A stretch of 64,000 bases of DNA from Scalesia atractyloides (GCA_947069175.1 CAMTDV010000019.1:76383358-76447357), one strand, 5' to 3'; positions 1 through 11,469 are shown, numbered from the stretch's first letter. The notes: generated by a model not told the origin, from the sequence alone. Program-made: numbers and translations.

Positions 1-335
1 GTCTTCGAGGGTACGGATCGTTCGCTCAGTCTGACCGGCGGTTTGAGGGTGAAAATCGGTACTGAGATTGAGAGTAGTACCGAGAGCGGATTGAAAAGTC
101 TCCCAGAGACGCGAGGTAAAACGACCGTCGCGGTCAGAGATGATGTCACGAGGTGTCCCGTGTCGACATATAACTTCGTCGGTATAGATTCGGGCTAACC
201 GTTCGACCTTAAAGTCTTCTCGTATAGCAATAAAGTGCGCAGATTTGGTAAGACGATCAACGATAACCCAAATGCTATTGTGACCAGATGGAGTACGCGG
301 GAGTTTAGTAACGAAGTCCATAGCTATACTCTCCC
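1..335 (-). pseudogene. E1 integrase catalytic core, open at window start
   Basis: The minus strand is open from about 335 to base 1 and reads as a gypsy integrase core, the RNase-H-fold domain that inserts the cDNA into the chromosome. Visible landmarks are MDFVTKLPR at the start, VDRLTKSAHF, then SDRDGRF holding the second catalytic Asp, and a terminal QTERTIRTLED with the catalytic Glu. The fragment ends at the window edge, so the C-terminal domain is not seen. A frameshift lies between it and the zinc-binding part (from about 335 upward), so the polyprotein is broken. Confidence 0.85.
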
Positions 336-1278
336 ACTTCCACATCGGGATTTCGGGTTGTTCGAGTAAACCAGAGAGCCTTTGATGTTCGGCTTAACCT
401 TCGAACAAGTCAAGCACTTTGAGACGTATAAGGTGATATCCTTTTTCATGCCCGGCCACCAGTACTTAGGACGAAGATCCTGGTACATCTTTTCGGCACC
501 GGGGTGAATGGAATATCGAGATTTATGAGCTTCGTCCATTAGAAACTTATAAAGATTATCACGACTGAGAATCCAAATGCGGCTGACATAGTAATAAATA
601 CCATCAGGTTTAGATACAAGCTGAGTTTCGACACCACATTCCATTTCTTCTTCCAAGGTATTATCGTTAAAACATGTGAATTGAGCAGCACGGATGAGGG
701 TTTCAAGTTTAGCACAAGCTTGAGAGTCACGAATACTGTACACATAGCTTCGTCGACTGAGAGCATCGGCGACGACGTTTGCTTTGCCGGGATGGTAGCG
801 TATCTCGTAATCGTAGTCGTTGAAAAGTTCAACCCATCGACGTTGTCGCATGTTTAGTTCTTTTTGATTAAAGATATGTTGTAAGCTCTTATGGTCGGTG
901 AAGACTGTACACTTAGTACCGTAAAGGTAGTGTCACCATATCTTTAATGCAAAAAACAACTGCACCAAGTTCGAGATCATGGGTAGTATAGTTCTTCTCA
1001 TGGATCTTGAGTTGTCGAGACGCATACGCGATAACCTTGTCTCGTTGCATAAGCACACAGCCAAGACCAAGATTAGAGGCATCGCAGTAAACAACGAAAT
1101 CATCGTTTCCGTCGGGTAAAGCGAGGACATGAGTGTTGCATAGCATACGCTTGAGAGTTTGAAAAGCATCCTCTTGCTTAGAATCCCAAACAAAAGGTTT
1201 GTCTTTATGAGTTAAAGCGGTAAGCGGAACGACGATTTTCGAAAAGTCAGCGATGAATCGACGGTAATAACCCGCCAA
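324..1278 (-). pseudogene. E1 RNase H and integrase H2C2 zinc finger (broken pol)
   Basis: Two minus-strand segments cover this stretch. The first (about 1278-913) has the RT connection and RNase H start, with YCDASNLGLGCVL and HDLELGAVVF. The second (851-324) has the RNase H end YHPGKANVVADALSRR and then an integrase H2C2 finger: two His in HKSRYSIHPG and two Cys in KCLTCSKVK. Between them, near 940-955, an extra base shifts the frame, and a TGA stands where a Trp-Arg-His-Tyr block is normally WRHY. The pol polyprotein is therefore not translatable through this point. Confidence 0.85.
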
Positions 1279-1990
1279 TCCAAGGAATGAACGGATTTCG
1301 GAAGCATTCTTCGGTGTAATCCAACTCTTGACGGCTTCAATCTTTGCAGGGTTGACGTGAATTCCTTGACTATTAACGACGTGGCCGAGAAATTGGACTT
1401 CTTCGAGCCAGAATTCACATTTAGAGAACTTAGCATAAATGCGATTTCTTGAAGAAGTTCGAGGACTAAACGGAGATGACGCGCGTGTTCGTCTCTCGAC
1501 TTCGAATAGATAAGGATATTATCGATGAAAACAATGATGAAACGATCTAAGAAAGCTATACACACACAGTTCATCAAATCCATGAAGACAGCGGGTGCAT
1601 TGGTAAGGCCAAAAGGCATGACCACGAATTCAAAATGGCCATAACGAGTACGAAAGGCGGTTTTAGGAATGCCTTCTTCCAACACACGCAATTGATGATA
1701 ACCGGAACGAAGATCGATCTTGGAAAAACAAGTAGCACCTTGAAGCTGATCGAATAAGTCGTCGATATGAGGAAGAGGGTAATGATTCTTTATCGTGAGT
1801 TTGTTAAGTTCACGATAATCGATGCACATACGGAATGATCCGTCCTTCTTTTTTACGAAAAGGACAGGAGCGCCCCATGGCGAAGTGCTCGGGCGTATGA
1901 AGCCTTTATCAAGAAGCTCTTGAAGTTGGCTTGATAGCTCGCGCATTTCGGATGGTGCGAGACGATAAGGAGCTTTAGCAACAGGAGTAG
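1279..1990 (-). pseudogene. E1 reverse transcriptase, active site altered
   Basis: A gypsy reverse transcriptase read on the minus strand. It starts near ELSSQLQELLDKGFIRPS and shows KKKDGSFRMCIDYRELN, FSKIDLRSGYHQ, MPFGLTNAP and the active-site strand. The catalytic box reads FIDN, where the family needs FIDD/YVDD, so the second metal-binding Asp has become Asn (near 1520). The reading frame then shifts just after HLRLVLELL (near 1445), and the thumb continues in another frame with WLEEVQFLGHVV. Both lesions argue for a dead copy. Confidence 0.88.
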
Positions 1991-2535
1991 CTCCGGGAAC
2001 TAAATCGATAAGAAATTCGACATCTCGAGTAGGGGGTAAACCGGGTAATCATCGGGAAAGACTTTACGAAATTCACAAACAACGGGAACGTCTTTATAAG
2101 TCTTCTTTTCTTTCTCCGGGTTCACGATATGAGCGAGGAAAGCAACACATCGCTTTTGCAAGCATTTGTGTGCTCGAGTACATGACAAAATTGAGGGCGT
2201 TTCACCGTATACATGCAGTTGATCACCGTTAGGAAGAGGAAAATGAATCATTTTATCGAAGCATACAACTTCAGCATGTTTTTCTCGAAGAAAATCCATG
2301 CCTACTATGATATCGAAGCTACCTAACTGCATAGGTAAGAGATTGATTAAGAAGACATGGTTGTTGAGATCAAGATTACAACCACGTAAGATGGAATTAA
2401 TGGTAACGGGTTCTTCCGGTGGCGACTTCCACATCGAAAGTCTTTGGGAGTTTAGCGCGCTTACATTTTAAAACTTTTTCGAATTCTAACGATACAAAAC
2501 AATTATCGGCGCCAGTATCAAATAAACATGAAGCA
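1991..2535 (-). pseudogene. E1 aspartic protease and linker
   Basis: The retroviral-type aspartic protease between gag and RT. The active-site triad is seen on the minus strand at about 2508-2532 as LFDTGAD. The flap and C-terminal half follow in a shifted frame with LPMQLGSFDIIVGMDFL (about 2330-2290). A linker, RKVFPDDYP, leads into RT. A frameshift falls between the DTG segment and the rest, and another falls at the linker, so no continuous protein is possible. Confidence 0.82.
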
Positions 2536-2576
2536 TAAATACCTTGACGAGAAACGTACCATTGACAACATTGTTG

Positions 2577-3843
2577 TCAATCTGGGCATGGCGGTGATTG
2601 AGATTGAAGGCTCTTCCACGCACAGCTTGTTGTTGCTGCTGAGATTGCGGTGGTGGCTGCTGGCTGCTGCGGCTCTTGTTTCACGGTGCGGTTTGTGCAA
2701 ACATTAGCAAAGTGGTTCGGATCACCACACACGAAGCACACTCGTGCCTTTGGAGCTTGCTGCTGGTTGGCTTGAGGAGGAGCAAGTAAAGCTGGAGCTG
2801 TTGGAGCTTGAGGAGCTGGCTGACGAGTACCACTACGGCAACTGACTGTAAAGTGGCCGTAGATGTTGCAGTCATGCAAAAACGTCAATTTCCTCCAACG
2901 GCATGATGGTATGTGCACTTAGGGCACATAGGGTGCGGACCAGTGTACGCCCGCTTTGCTGGCGGTGCGTTTGGTGCTGCTGACTGGAGTGGCTGAGGGT
3001 TCGCTGGAGCAATAAGAGCAAAGTTCTTGCTCGGGTTTTCCCTTTTGCAACCACGGCGACTGTTATTTGGCTCTCGGGGCTGTTCGGTAGTAGGAGCTGC
3101 TGATTCGGTGACTGCCTGATTTGCGACCTTGCTGCTTTTAAAGTAACTAGACTGAACTCGTTTGTCATTAATCTCGGCGGCTAGCTGGTAGGTCTCCTCG
3201 ATAGTAGCAGGGCGCGCTGCTTGAACAAAGTCAGCGATGCAATCGGGAGAGCATTGAGGTATTTCTTGATTGCCTTTTCGGTCGTATCCACTTGACCGGG
3301 ACAGATGATGCTCAACTGTTTGAAGCGACAGTGAGACCAGCGTTATCGGGACCATCTTGCTTGATATTCCAGAATTCGTTCTCTAACTTCTAGATCTCGT
3401 AGGGAGGACATAATTCCTTGATCATAATTTCCTAAGTTCCTCCCAAGTGAGTCCGTAGGCTTCCTCGTTCCCACGCCTGTTGCGCTCGGCTGTCCACCAG
3501 TCGAGAGCCCTTGACTGAAACACACTGGTGGCATTGATTGTGCGCAGAGCCTCGGGACACCCACTTTGGCAGAATGTGACCTCGATTGAGTCAAACCAGT
3601 GGCACTCGGTCCTTTGGTGCCTGAGAAAGTAAGCGGTCCACATGCTTTGAACTGCTTAAAGCTGAAGTGGGGTTTCGGGGCATCTTCCTTGGAGTCCACT
3701 GATGAGTTGCTGCTTACAGCATGGATTTCCGAGACAATTTGCGGGATGACTATAGCCATTTCCTTGGCTACCATTGAGGCGATGCGCTTGTCGGCGTTGC
3801 TGCGCTGGAGGTTCCTTCGGGTGTGCGATCCCATAGAAGACAT
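2577..3843 (-). pseudogene. E1 gag (frameshifted)
   Basis: Gag polyprotein of E1, starting with ATG at 3843 (MSSMGSHTRRN). Parts in order are a capsid-like segment with LDWWTAERNRRGNEEA and WEELRK, a second segment with SSYFKSSKVANQAVTES, a CPKCTYHH cluster, and a CCHC zinc knuckle, CFVCGDPNHFANVC, near 2740-2700. The segments lie in at least three frames. The layout matches E3 gag and E4 gag, including the MSS start, so the three belong to related lineages. Confidence 0.82.
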
Positions 3844-4934
3844 CTACACGAGGGATTTAGATTAGATGAGATTCGATTATAATATAGTTATGTTTAAATA
3901 TTTATTATAATTATTCATACAAAGCACAAAAACACATAAGCACGTATCCACATAGACACATAGGCACATAAGCACATAAGTACGTAAGCACATAAGCACG
4001 TAAGCACATAAGCACATATTGGCACGTATTCACCTTCTAATAATCACAATGCGTAACGCGATACGAGATGCAAGATATAAGCGAGATATATAAGCGATAT
4101 ATAATAGCGAGATAAGCGAGATAATACCGCGTATGAAGCACACGTCCTCATAGGCGCAAGCGAGTTAAGCGATTAGTTTGGTTGGTGTATTAATTTAGCG
4201 TTTTAGATTACGAGAGCTGTGCGAGTTGTGCATACATTCGATGGAGCGTAAATGCGATAAATCGAGAAATCGATGATATGATAAATCATCAAAGCGAGAA
4301 ATAAATAAAGCGAAAATTCTCAAAATTTTAAACACATAAATAGTAATAAACTAGATGATGCGTAAATCAACGATATAGACTTAAATCAATTGGGAGTGTC
4401 CGGGGTTTTGAGACATTTGATATGCCAAAGTGATTCGACTACCCTCTGCATTTGGACCCACGCTTTGGCCTAATAGATAAACATTCTCACCGCAAGCGGC
4501 TTGCGACGTTTACCCTTTCAGTTAATACGTGTTCCAAACCATCGGCATAACCGAGACTTTGGTGAGATTGAAAATCGAATTGCGGAATTAGTTATTAAGA
4601 TGCGGGTTTCACCCTAACTTAACAACATCATTCCTAGTTAGAAATGGAGATTTTCGTCAAGGTTTGGATGTCACTCCTAACTCAACGAAGATATCTCGTG
4701 TGAGAGGATGCGCGGAGTTAATGATCTCATCGAGAGTTCTCGGTTTTCACACCTAATCTCGACTTGAATACGAGCGTTTCCAAGTGTGTATTATTGTATT
4801 AGCCTTAGGAAAGGCACATTTAAGCATTTATGGCAAGTAGTTTAACATTTAAGTCATAGATAGGTCAATCGGGTACTTAAACATGCTACTAGGTCGAATC
4901 ATGGCAATTCTACCTACTATCCTAAAGTTATGGT
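3844..4934 (-). other. E1 5' leader between PBS and gag, with short repeats
   Basis: About 1.1 kb of non-coding leader. At 3925-4030 a decanucleotide-like unit, CACATAAGCA and variants, repeats about ten times. At 4070-4135 GCGAGATATATAAGCGA-type units repeat. The 4390-4800 part resembles the E3 leader at 16600-17060 (for example GAGATTGAAAATCGA and GCGGGTTTCACCC), so this piece is shared between lineages. No reading frame of note. Confidence 0.7.
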
Positions 4935-4946
4935 GCTCTGATACCA
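4935..4946 (-). other. E1 primer-binding site (tRNA-Met type)
   Basis: The minus strand reads TGGTATCAGAGC, the standard initiator tRNA-Met binding sequence of plant LTR elements, three bases inside the LTR end (LTR begins at 4950). It fixes the orientation of E1 as minus. Confidence 0.93.
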
Positions 4947-5785
4947 ATCTGTCACACCCCAATCGATGGCGGAATCATCGGGGTAGTGGCACTAGGCAAA
5001 CCAGATAGTCTCAAGAGATTCCATAACAATTATTTAAAGATAATAAATCAACATTTAACATCCCATACTATTAAACTCATAATATCCTTAAACAATCATT
5101 ACATTAACAAAATCCCTTAAACAGTAAAATCTGATCCGATCTCCCCTAGATTTATTACACTTGGAACTAAACAAAATAAAACAAAACTAAACTATGCAAG
5201 CCACATCCAAGCATCCAAGCTACAAAATCCTCATCCTGTTACATGCGTTAAAATACAAGTCAATACAATTAAGTAAAAGTGAGCATACAAGTTTGAATAA
5301 TACTAGCATAGTCGATAAAGCGTTTGCGAAACAATCTAATTACATATCACGATACACCAAAACACTTAACATAACATAGGCTCATTTCTCATGCTAACTA
5401 CCGTGAGAAGGCTTGCGCGTCCATCCTAACTAGACCCTGTCGGGTGTAAGCCACACTATAGTACCATACTAGCTAAGGAGGCAAGTTAACGAAAATAAGT
5501 CCTAGTCACATGTTTCTAGTATCATGTGTTGAGCATACATAATCAGATTATTCGCGTGTGATAAACAGTTTGATTTGTGAAGTGATTTTGATATAGGAAC
5601 GTATGTAACACCCAAAAAGTGCGTTTAAGCAAAAATGGGTCAAGTATACTCACTGTGGGTGCGTTTTTGTTAGCTTAGAGATTCTGAGGAGAGTTGCGGA
5701 GAATGCCGGTTCAGCCTGTAGACGAACAGAAGTACACCAGTGTTCCGAAAAGCCGAAACGGTGAAGTTTGAGTAGGACAGTAGCC

Positions 5786-6120
5786 AAGTTCGGGCGAACT
5801 TGTGTGTAAACACACAAGTTCGAGCGAACTTGTATGAGGTTTATTGAGTTGAGAGTTAAGTTCATGCGAACTTGTAAGTTTCTTATGGAAACTTGACAAG
5901 TTCGGTCGAACTTGTGGGGTTTGATAAGAGAGGAGACAAGTTCCGCCGAACTTGTGAAGTTTCCTGAGACACTTTGCAAGTTCGAGCGAACTTGAGGGCT
6001 TCTGAAGTAAATCTTGGGCATTTCCACTCAAGTTCGGCCGAACTTGACCCTTAGAGGCAAGTTCGAGCGAACTTGACTTCCCATGCTGTCAAAATCAGTG
6101 CAATCTCGAGCGAACTTGAT
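5786..6120. repeat. Dyad array 1 in E1 LTR (9 copies)
   Basis: Nine copies of CAAGTTCGNNCGAACTTG or one-to-three-base variants lie near 5788, 5815, 5863, 5898, 5936, 5977, 6029, 6058 and 6101, spaced about 25-50 bases. Each is an 18-bp palindrome with two free central bases (GG, AG, GC, GT, CC). The array lies downstream of the LTR TATA box in the direction of transcription, so it would be transcribed as a row of small hairpins. Confidence 0.92.
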
Positions 6121-6767
6121 GTTTTTGGGTCCAAAATCTTGCGTTTTCGCGTCGTTTGCTGAGTAAATCGAGTGTTCATCCCTCCAACCCTGTGCTACTG
6201 AGCAAACTTAGGTCGGAGAGGTCTTTTAGAGCAGTTTTAGTCGTTTTACAAAAGCGTGGGCTAATCCGGCCGAAATCGGGGTTCGTTCGGATTAGTCCGG
6301 CTTGTGTAAACCAACATAAACGTCCTTGTGCTTCCAGATCTGGGATCTTGAATGATAGATGCTTCGTTTCATATCAGAAAATGAACAAAACATCCATAAA
6401 AGTCCGTATTTTGTGTCAAAATCGATATTTATCAAAGGTTTTCTCAGATCTAGAACTTACAAACCGAGATCTTGCAGATCTCATGTTTGGGAAGCCTCTG
6501 CTAACACCAAACGAACTCGTATTGTGTAGATCTAAGTTAAAAACATAAGTTTTGAAGAAAAAGATGAAAATTTTTGTAAAAGAATGGGTTTTTTTTTTAT
6601 GAAAACGAAGGTAGATCCTTGTGCAAAATCGTTATAAACCTTTGTTGGTTGTTGATAAACGTTGTTGCAGTGAAATCGGGTTGATTCTTACTTAGAACAC
6701 GAAGGTTTCGGGTTTTGAGAGCTCTGGGCGAACTTCCAGCAAGTTCAAGAAAGTGAACAGAGCTAGG

Positions 6768-6775
6768 TATTTATA
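6768..6775 (-). promoter_or_regulatory. E1 LTR TATA box
   Basis: The minus strand reads TATAAATA, with GC-richer flanks, between the two dyad arrays and in the middle of the LTR, where U3 should meet R. Confidence 0.65.
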
Positions 6776-6806
6776 GGAGAAGGCAAAATGAGAGCTGATG
6801 GAAACC

Positions 6807-6999
6807 AATTTCGGTCGAACTTGCATGAGATTCATGCAAGTTCGGGCGAACTTGCTAGGATTTCAAGAATGGATGGTTAAGTTCGGCCGAACTTGTACAT
6901 GTATGTACAAGTTCGAGCGAAATTGAGGGAAAGCAAAGGATCCTTGTGTCTAAGGCAAGTTCGGGCGAACTTGTGGTAGTCAAGTTCGGCCGAACTTGG
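6807..6999. repeat. Dyad array 2 in E1 LTR (6 copies)
   Basis: Six further copies of CAAGTTCGNNCGAACTTG or close variants lie near 6809, 6835, 6880, 6907, 6955 and 6981. They are immediately upstream of the minus-strand TATA box at 6768-6775, where enhancer sites would be expected. Confidence 0.92.
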
Positions 7000-7396
7000 C
7001 CTGATGACCAAGTTGCGTTTGCCGATTTCGCGTTAAGAGCTCGTTTGGTTATTCGGTTCGCATTAGATAGTTACATTAAGCGTTAAATTAAGGCGTTAAG
7101 CATTATAGCTGATATAATAGTGCGATTTAGCGATTCGAGAGTGCGAGAGCGATGCGATAGCGAGCGTAAACACAATCACACATAACACATAAATAATATA
7201 AAAATCACATAAAGAATTGCGATTTGCGATGCGATGAGATTAGCGATGCGATTTTATAAGCGATTAGATGCGATAATAACGTAAAACACCATAAGTAATT
7301 AACATAAACTTTATTATTATCCGAATCTCGGATTACAAAGGATAGATAAACGAAAAACAAAAGAAAAGATAACAATCGAATTTTCGAGTTGTTACA

Positions 7397-8085
7397 GTTA
7401 TGTATGCTTCCAATCTTTTTAAAGATGTAGCTTTAGAATGGTGGAATACCATTCTTTAGTCCAGAGGAAGTGACAGGGTTTACAGTATGGAATGGAACAA
7501 CTTTAAGGAAATAGTTGAAGGAAATTTTGTCCTCCTAATGAAAAGGAACAGATTGCCAATAAGTTCCTAAATCATAGAATGATTGGGGTAAATTACAAAG
7601 ATTATACCACCACATTCTTTGAATATGCAAGGATTGTACCAACCCTGGCCTCACCAGAACCAGTATTAATCTCCCGTTACATTTGGGGATTAATCAGTGA
7701 AATCAGACATGTGGTTAAGGCAGCTAGACCACAAACTATTGAGGAAACAGTAGAGCTAGCAAACACCTTGACAGATGAATTAGTACGTACGCAAGAAGAA
7801 AACCAGAAAAGGAACCTAGCTCAAAAGATTACTCAGGAACTACGTTATGGTAATTCCTACCGCGGAAAAGTGGCAAGTTCTTCGTCACCCCTATGTAAGT
7901 ACTGCAAAAAGAAGCATTCCGGGAAATACTATACATACTGCAATTTCTGCAAATTCCCAGGGCATAAGGAAGAAGACTGCAGAAAGAAACCAAATAATAG
8001 GCTATGCTACAATTGTAGAGAAGCCAGTCATATTAAAACCAACTGCCCGGAACTAGCTCTAGCGGCAAACAACAAGCAAGGATGA
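7397..8085 (+). pseudogene. E2 gag, C-terminal part
   Basis: It opens at the E1 junction with YASNLFKDVALEWWNTI, a capsid signature, followed by an in-frame stop near 7458. The frame resumes from about 7579 with the capsid end (RPQTIEETVELANTL), then two CCHC zinc knuckles, CNFCKFPGHKEEDC and CYNCREASHIKTNC, near 7940-8055. The reading frame overlaps the start of the protease segment by four bases. Confidence 0.85.
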
Positions 8086-8700
8086 CGGAAGGACCCAAGA
8101 AGACTGCTAGAGCATTCGTGCTGACTGCTGAAGAAGCCAAGATGATCCCGGATGTGATTGCCGGTACATTTTTAGTTAATGATGTTTATGCAAAAGTATT
8201 ATTTGACTCTGGTGCAAACCAAAGTTTCATAAATACTTCCTTCTGCAATTTTCTTAATCAACCATTAACTAAACTTCACCAAGACTGTTTGGTGGAGACG
8301 GCAGATGGATCCTCTATCAAAATAAGCGAAATCCTGCAGGGAGCTAAGATAGAACTTTTAAGTCAAAATTTTTCTGCTAACCTTTTTCCAATGGATCTAG
8401 CCGGATTCAATGTCGTGTTAGGAATGGATTGGTTGGTAACCAATCAGGCACGAATATTGTGTGATCAAATCTGTAGAAGTGATTGCGCCATCTGACGAGA
8501 GGATCACAATTAAGGGAGATAAGTCGACAAGGTCAACAAAGTTCATCTCCGTGATGAAAGCTGCAAGTTATACACGAAAAGGAGGAATGATGTATATGAT
8601 TTCTATAATCATCAACACTAAAGGAAAAGAATTAAAAGATATTCACGTAATATCAAATTACTCTGATGTCTTTCCAGAAGAGTTGCCTGGATTGCCGCCA
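8082..8700 (+). pseudogene. E2 aspartic protease
   Basis: Protease domain with active site VLFDSGANQSFI (Asp-Ser-Gly) near 8195-8230 and a C-terminal FNVVLGMDWLV near 8405-8435. A frameshift near 8470 passes the reading to the frame that carries the linker DVFPEELPGLPPDREVEF. The DSG variant is common in plant gypsy elements and does not by itself suggest loss of function. Confidence 0.84.
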
Positions 8701-9550
8701 GATCGAGAGGTTGAATTTAGAATTCACCTAATACCAGGAACAACACTGATTGCCAAAGCCCCTATCGCCTAGCACCGACGAAAATGCAGGAACTGAAGAA
8801 ACAACTGGACGAATTACTAGAGAAGGATTTCATACAACCTAGCTCATCACCATGGGAAGCACCGGTGTTATTTGTTAAGAAGAAGGACGGATCAATGCGA
8901 ATGTGCATTGACTACCGAGAATTGAATAGGTTACAATTAAAAATCGGTACCCATTACTGAGAATCGATGATCTGTTTGATCAACTCCAAGGAGCCCGATT
9001 CTTTTCTAAGATCGACTTACGCTCAGGATATTATCACCTGAAAGTACAGGAATAGGACATTCCTAAAACTGCTTTCAGAACGAGATTTGGTCATTATGAA
9101 TTTATAGTCATGCAATTTGGTTTAACTAATGCCCCAACTGCATTTATGGACATGATGAACATGATATGTAAACCATACCTGGACAAATTCATAATCGTCT
9201 TTATAGATGATATTCTAATTTACTCTAAGAGTAAGGAAGATCACGCAGGGCATTTGCACATACTCCTGTCATTGCTAAGGAAGGAAAAGCTTTACGCTAA
9301 ATTCTCGAAGTGTGAATTTTGGTTACAAGAAGTACAATTCCTTGGACATTTGGTTAACCATGAAGGAATTCATGTGGATCCCACAAAGATCGAGGCGATT
9401 ACCAGATGGGAAGTCCCCAAGTCACCTACGGAAGTAAGAAGTTTTCTTGGATTATCAGGATATTATAGACGCTTTATTCAAGATTTTTCTAGAATAGCCA
9501 TTCCATTAACCAAGCTAACTTGCAAATCAGTTAATTTTGAAAGGGACTAA
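8701..9550 (+). pseudogene. E2 reverse transcriptase
   Basis: RT motifs in order are KKKDGSMRMCIDYRELN (about 8875), FSKIDLRSGYYHL, FGLTNAPTAFMDMMN, the intact active site VFIDDILIYSKS (near 9195-9235) and FLGLSGYYRRFI. Frameshifts near 8765 and 8930 and a TAG near 9054, in place of the usual acidic codon before DIPKTAF, break the frame. A further stop lies at 9548. Confidence 0.87.
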
Positions 9551-10040
9551 AACAGGAAGAAGCCTTCAGGATTTTAAAGCACAAGTTAACCAACGCACCA
9601 ATACTTGCATTGCCAGAAGGAACTGAAGACTTCATAGTTTATTGTGACGTGTCTAAATTAGGATATGGATGTGTGCTGATGGAACGTCAAAAAGTAATTG
9701 CTTATATCTCTAGACAACTCAAGAAGCATGAAGAAAATTATGCTACACATGATATGGAATTAGGAGCAATAATTTTTGCCCTTAAAATTTGGAGACACTA
9801 TCTTTACGGTAGTAAGTTTGTGATATTCACAGATCATAAGAGTTTAAGATATGTCTTTGGACAAAAGGAATTAAACATGAGACAGAGGGGATGGATGGAA
9901 ATCCTTAGTGATTATGATTGTGATATCCAGTATCATGCAGGAAAAGCTAACGTAGTAGCAGACGCTTTAAGTCGAAAGTACCACGAAAACCCGAAAAGAG
10001 TACGCTCTCTTAGACTAAATCTTCAGATAGATTTAAATGA
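9551..10040 (+). pseudogene. E2 RNase H
   Basis: RNase H domain degrading the RNA strand during cDNA synthesis. Seen are YCDVSKLGYGCVLM (first Asp), HDMELGAIIFALKIWRHYLYG (Glu), FTDHKSLRYVF (Asp) and YHAGKANVVADALSRK at the end. This segment itself is open from about 9610. Confidence 0.87.
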
Positions 10041-11190
10041 GCAAATTAAACAGGTTCAGGAAACAGCCATCAAGGACGATGCTGAAGGATTAAAAGGAAT
10101 GATTAAGGAATTAGAAAAAGGAACCGATGGAATTTGGAGATTCCATAAGAAAAGAATTTGGATTCCTATTCAAGGAGACCTGCGAAATCGAATTTTAGAG
10201 GAAGCCCATAAGACTAAGTATACAATGCATCCTAGAAGTGCTAAGATGTATAAAGATAAGAAAGAATTTCTGGTGGATAGGTATGAAAAAGGATGTAGCA
10301 ACCTACGTTGCTAAATGTCTAACATGTTCACAGGTTAAAGCTGAACATCAGAAACCTTCAGGACTGTTGCAACAATTGTAAATGCCAATTTGAAAATGGG
10401 AATTAATAACAATGGACTTTTTTACCAAATTACCTAGGACACGAAAAGGTAATGATACAATCTGGGTGATTAAAGACAGGTTAACCAAATCTGCTCATTT
10501 CTTACTGATGAAGGAAACCTTCAGTATGGAACAGCTAGCTAAATTATATGTAAATGAAATAGTTTCATTGCATGGAATTCCTTTATCTATTGTGTCTGAC
10601 AGGGACAGCCGGTTTACTTCACATTTTTGGACAAGTTTCCAAAAAGCAATGGGAACCAGATTAAATCTAAGTACAGCATATCATCCTCAAACAGACGGTC
10701 AAAGTGAAAGGACAATCCAAACAATGGAAGATATGCTTAGAGCCTGTGTAATTGATTTCGGAGGAAGTTGGGATGAACATTTTCCTTTGATATAGTTTTC
10801 CTACAACAACAGTTACCATTCCAACATCAATGCTGCACCATTTGAAGCACTCTACGGGCGAAAATGTCGAACACCAGTGTGTTGGGCAGAAATTGGAGAA
10901 AAGCAATTATCAGGTCCTGAGATTGTACAAGAAACAACTGACAAAATTATTTAAGTCAAGGAAAATCTGAAAACAACCCGAGATAGTCAAAAGAATTATG
11001 CAGATAATAGACGCAAACCTTTGGAATTTTAAGTTGGAGATCAAGTGCTGTTAAAAGTCTCACCATGGAAAGGAGTTGTAAGATTCGGTAAGAAAGGAAA
11101 ACTAAGCCAAGGTATGTTGGACCTTTTAAAATTATCAAACGAATAGGGCCCGTAGCTTATCAGCTACAATTGCCAGAGGAAATGGCAGGA
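10041..11190 (+). pseudogene. E2 integrase zinc finger and core
   Basis: The H2C2 part is split by a frameshift near 10260 (HKTKYTMHP, then KCLTCSQVK). The core is open from 10412 with MDFFTKLPR, WVIKDRLTKSAHF, SDRDSRF and QTDGQSERTIQTMEDMLR, giving Asp, Asp and Glu. A TAG near 10794 replaces the residue before FSYNNSYH, and the GRKCRTPVCWAEIG block follows in the same frame. More stops follow before the tail. Confidence 0.85.
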
Positions 11191-11446
11191 ATATGTGTTT
11201 CATGTATGTAATCTCAAGAAATGTTTAGCAGACGAATCATTGGTAATACCTTTCCAAGATATAGAGGTTAACGAGAAGCTTAAATTTGTAGAGAAACCCA
11301 TTCAAATTGAAGATAGAAAGATCAAGAATCTCAAGCATAAGAGATTAGTTCTGGTCAAAGTTAAATGGGATTCAAAGAGAGGACCAGAATATACATGGGA
11401 GCTAGAGTCAGAAATGCAAAGAAAATATCCACACCTATTCAAGTGA
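11191..11446 (+). pseudogene. E2 integrase C-terminal chromodomain-like tail
   Basis: An open segment containing FHVCNLKKCLADESLV, then LVLVKVKWDSKRGPEYTWE and ending KYPHLFK. This Val-Lys-Val-x-Trp ... TWE pattern is typical of the degenerate chromodomain at the end of plant chromovirus integrases, thought to steer integration to chromatin marks. It ends just before the polypurine tract. Confidence 0.75.
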
Positions 11447-11469
11447 ATCTCGAGGACGAGATTTAAATC

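Larger units (their letters stand above)
1..7396 (-). mobile_element. E1: Ty3/gypsy LTR retrotransposon, 3' end beyond the window
   Basis: A gypsy element read on the minus strand. From high to low coordinates it has a 5' LTR (4950-7396), a tRNA-Met primer-binding site, a long leader, gag, protease, reverse transcriptase, RNase H and integrase. The integrase runs off the left edge, so the 3' LTR is not visible. The order protease-RT-RNase H-integrase defines Ty3/gypsy. Several frameshifts, a stop codon and a changed RT active-site residue show it is inactive. It abuts the gag of E2 at 7396/7397, so it inserted into E2. The 5 bases GTTAT at 7397-7401 are the expected target duplication, whose partner lies left of the window. 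Confidence 0.9.
4950..7396 (-). repeat. E1 5' LTR (2447 bp)
   Basis: The LTR is bounded on the + strand by TGTCACACCCC at the left and GAGTTGTTACA at the right, giving TG...CA ends. On the minus strand it starts TGTAACAACTCG. It holds a TATA box (6768-6775) and two arrays of an 18-bp dyad. No second LTR is visible, so age cannot be estimated. Confidence 0.88.

Noticed and set aside
3910..4030. CRISPR-like array (CACATAAGCA repeats)
   Set aside because: Units are about ten bases with no unique spacers, in a plant retrotransposon leader. It is a microsatellite-like repeat.
5786..6120. CRISPR-like array (CAAGTTCGNNCGAACTTG with spacers)
   Set aside because: Repeat is a perfect dyad, spacers are of irregular length, and it lies in an LTR of a eukaryotic element.
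6156..6548. 130-codon reading frame in the E1 LTR
   Set aside because: Composition is unremarkable, no motif, and it is antisense to the LTR. Likely chance.
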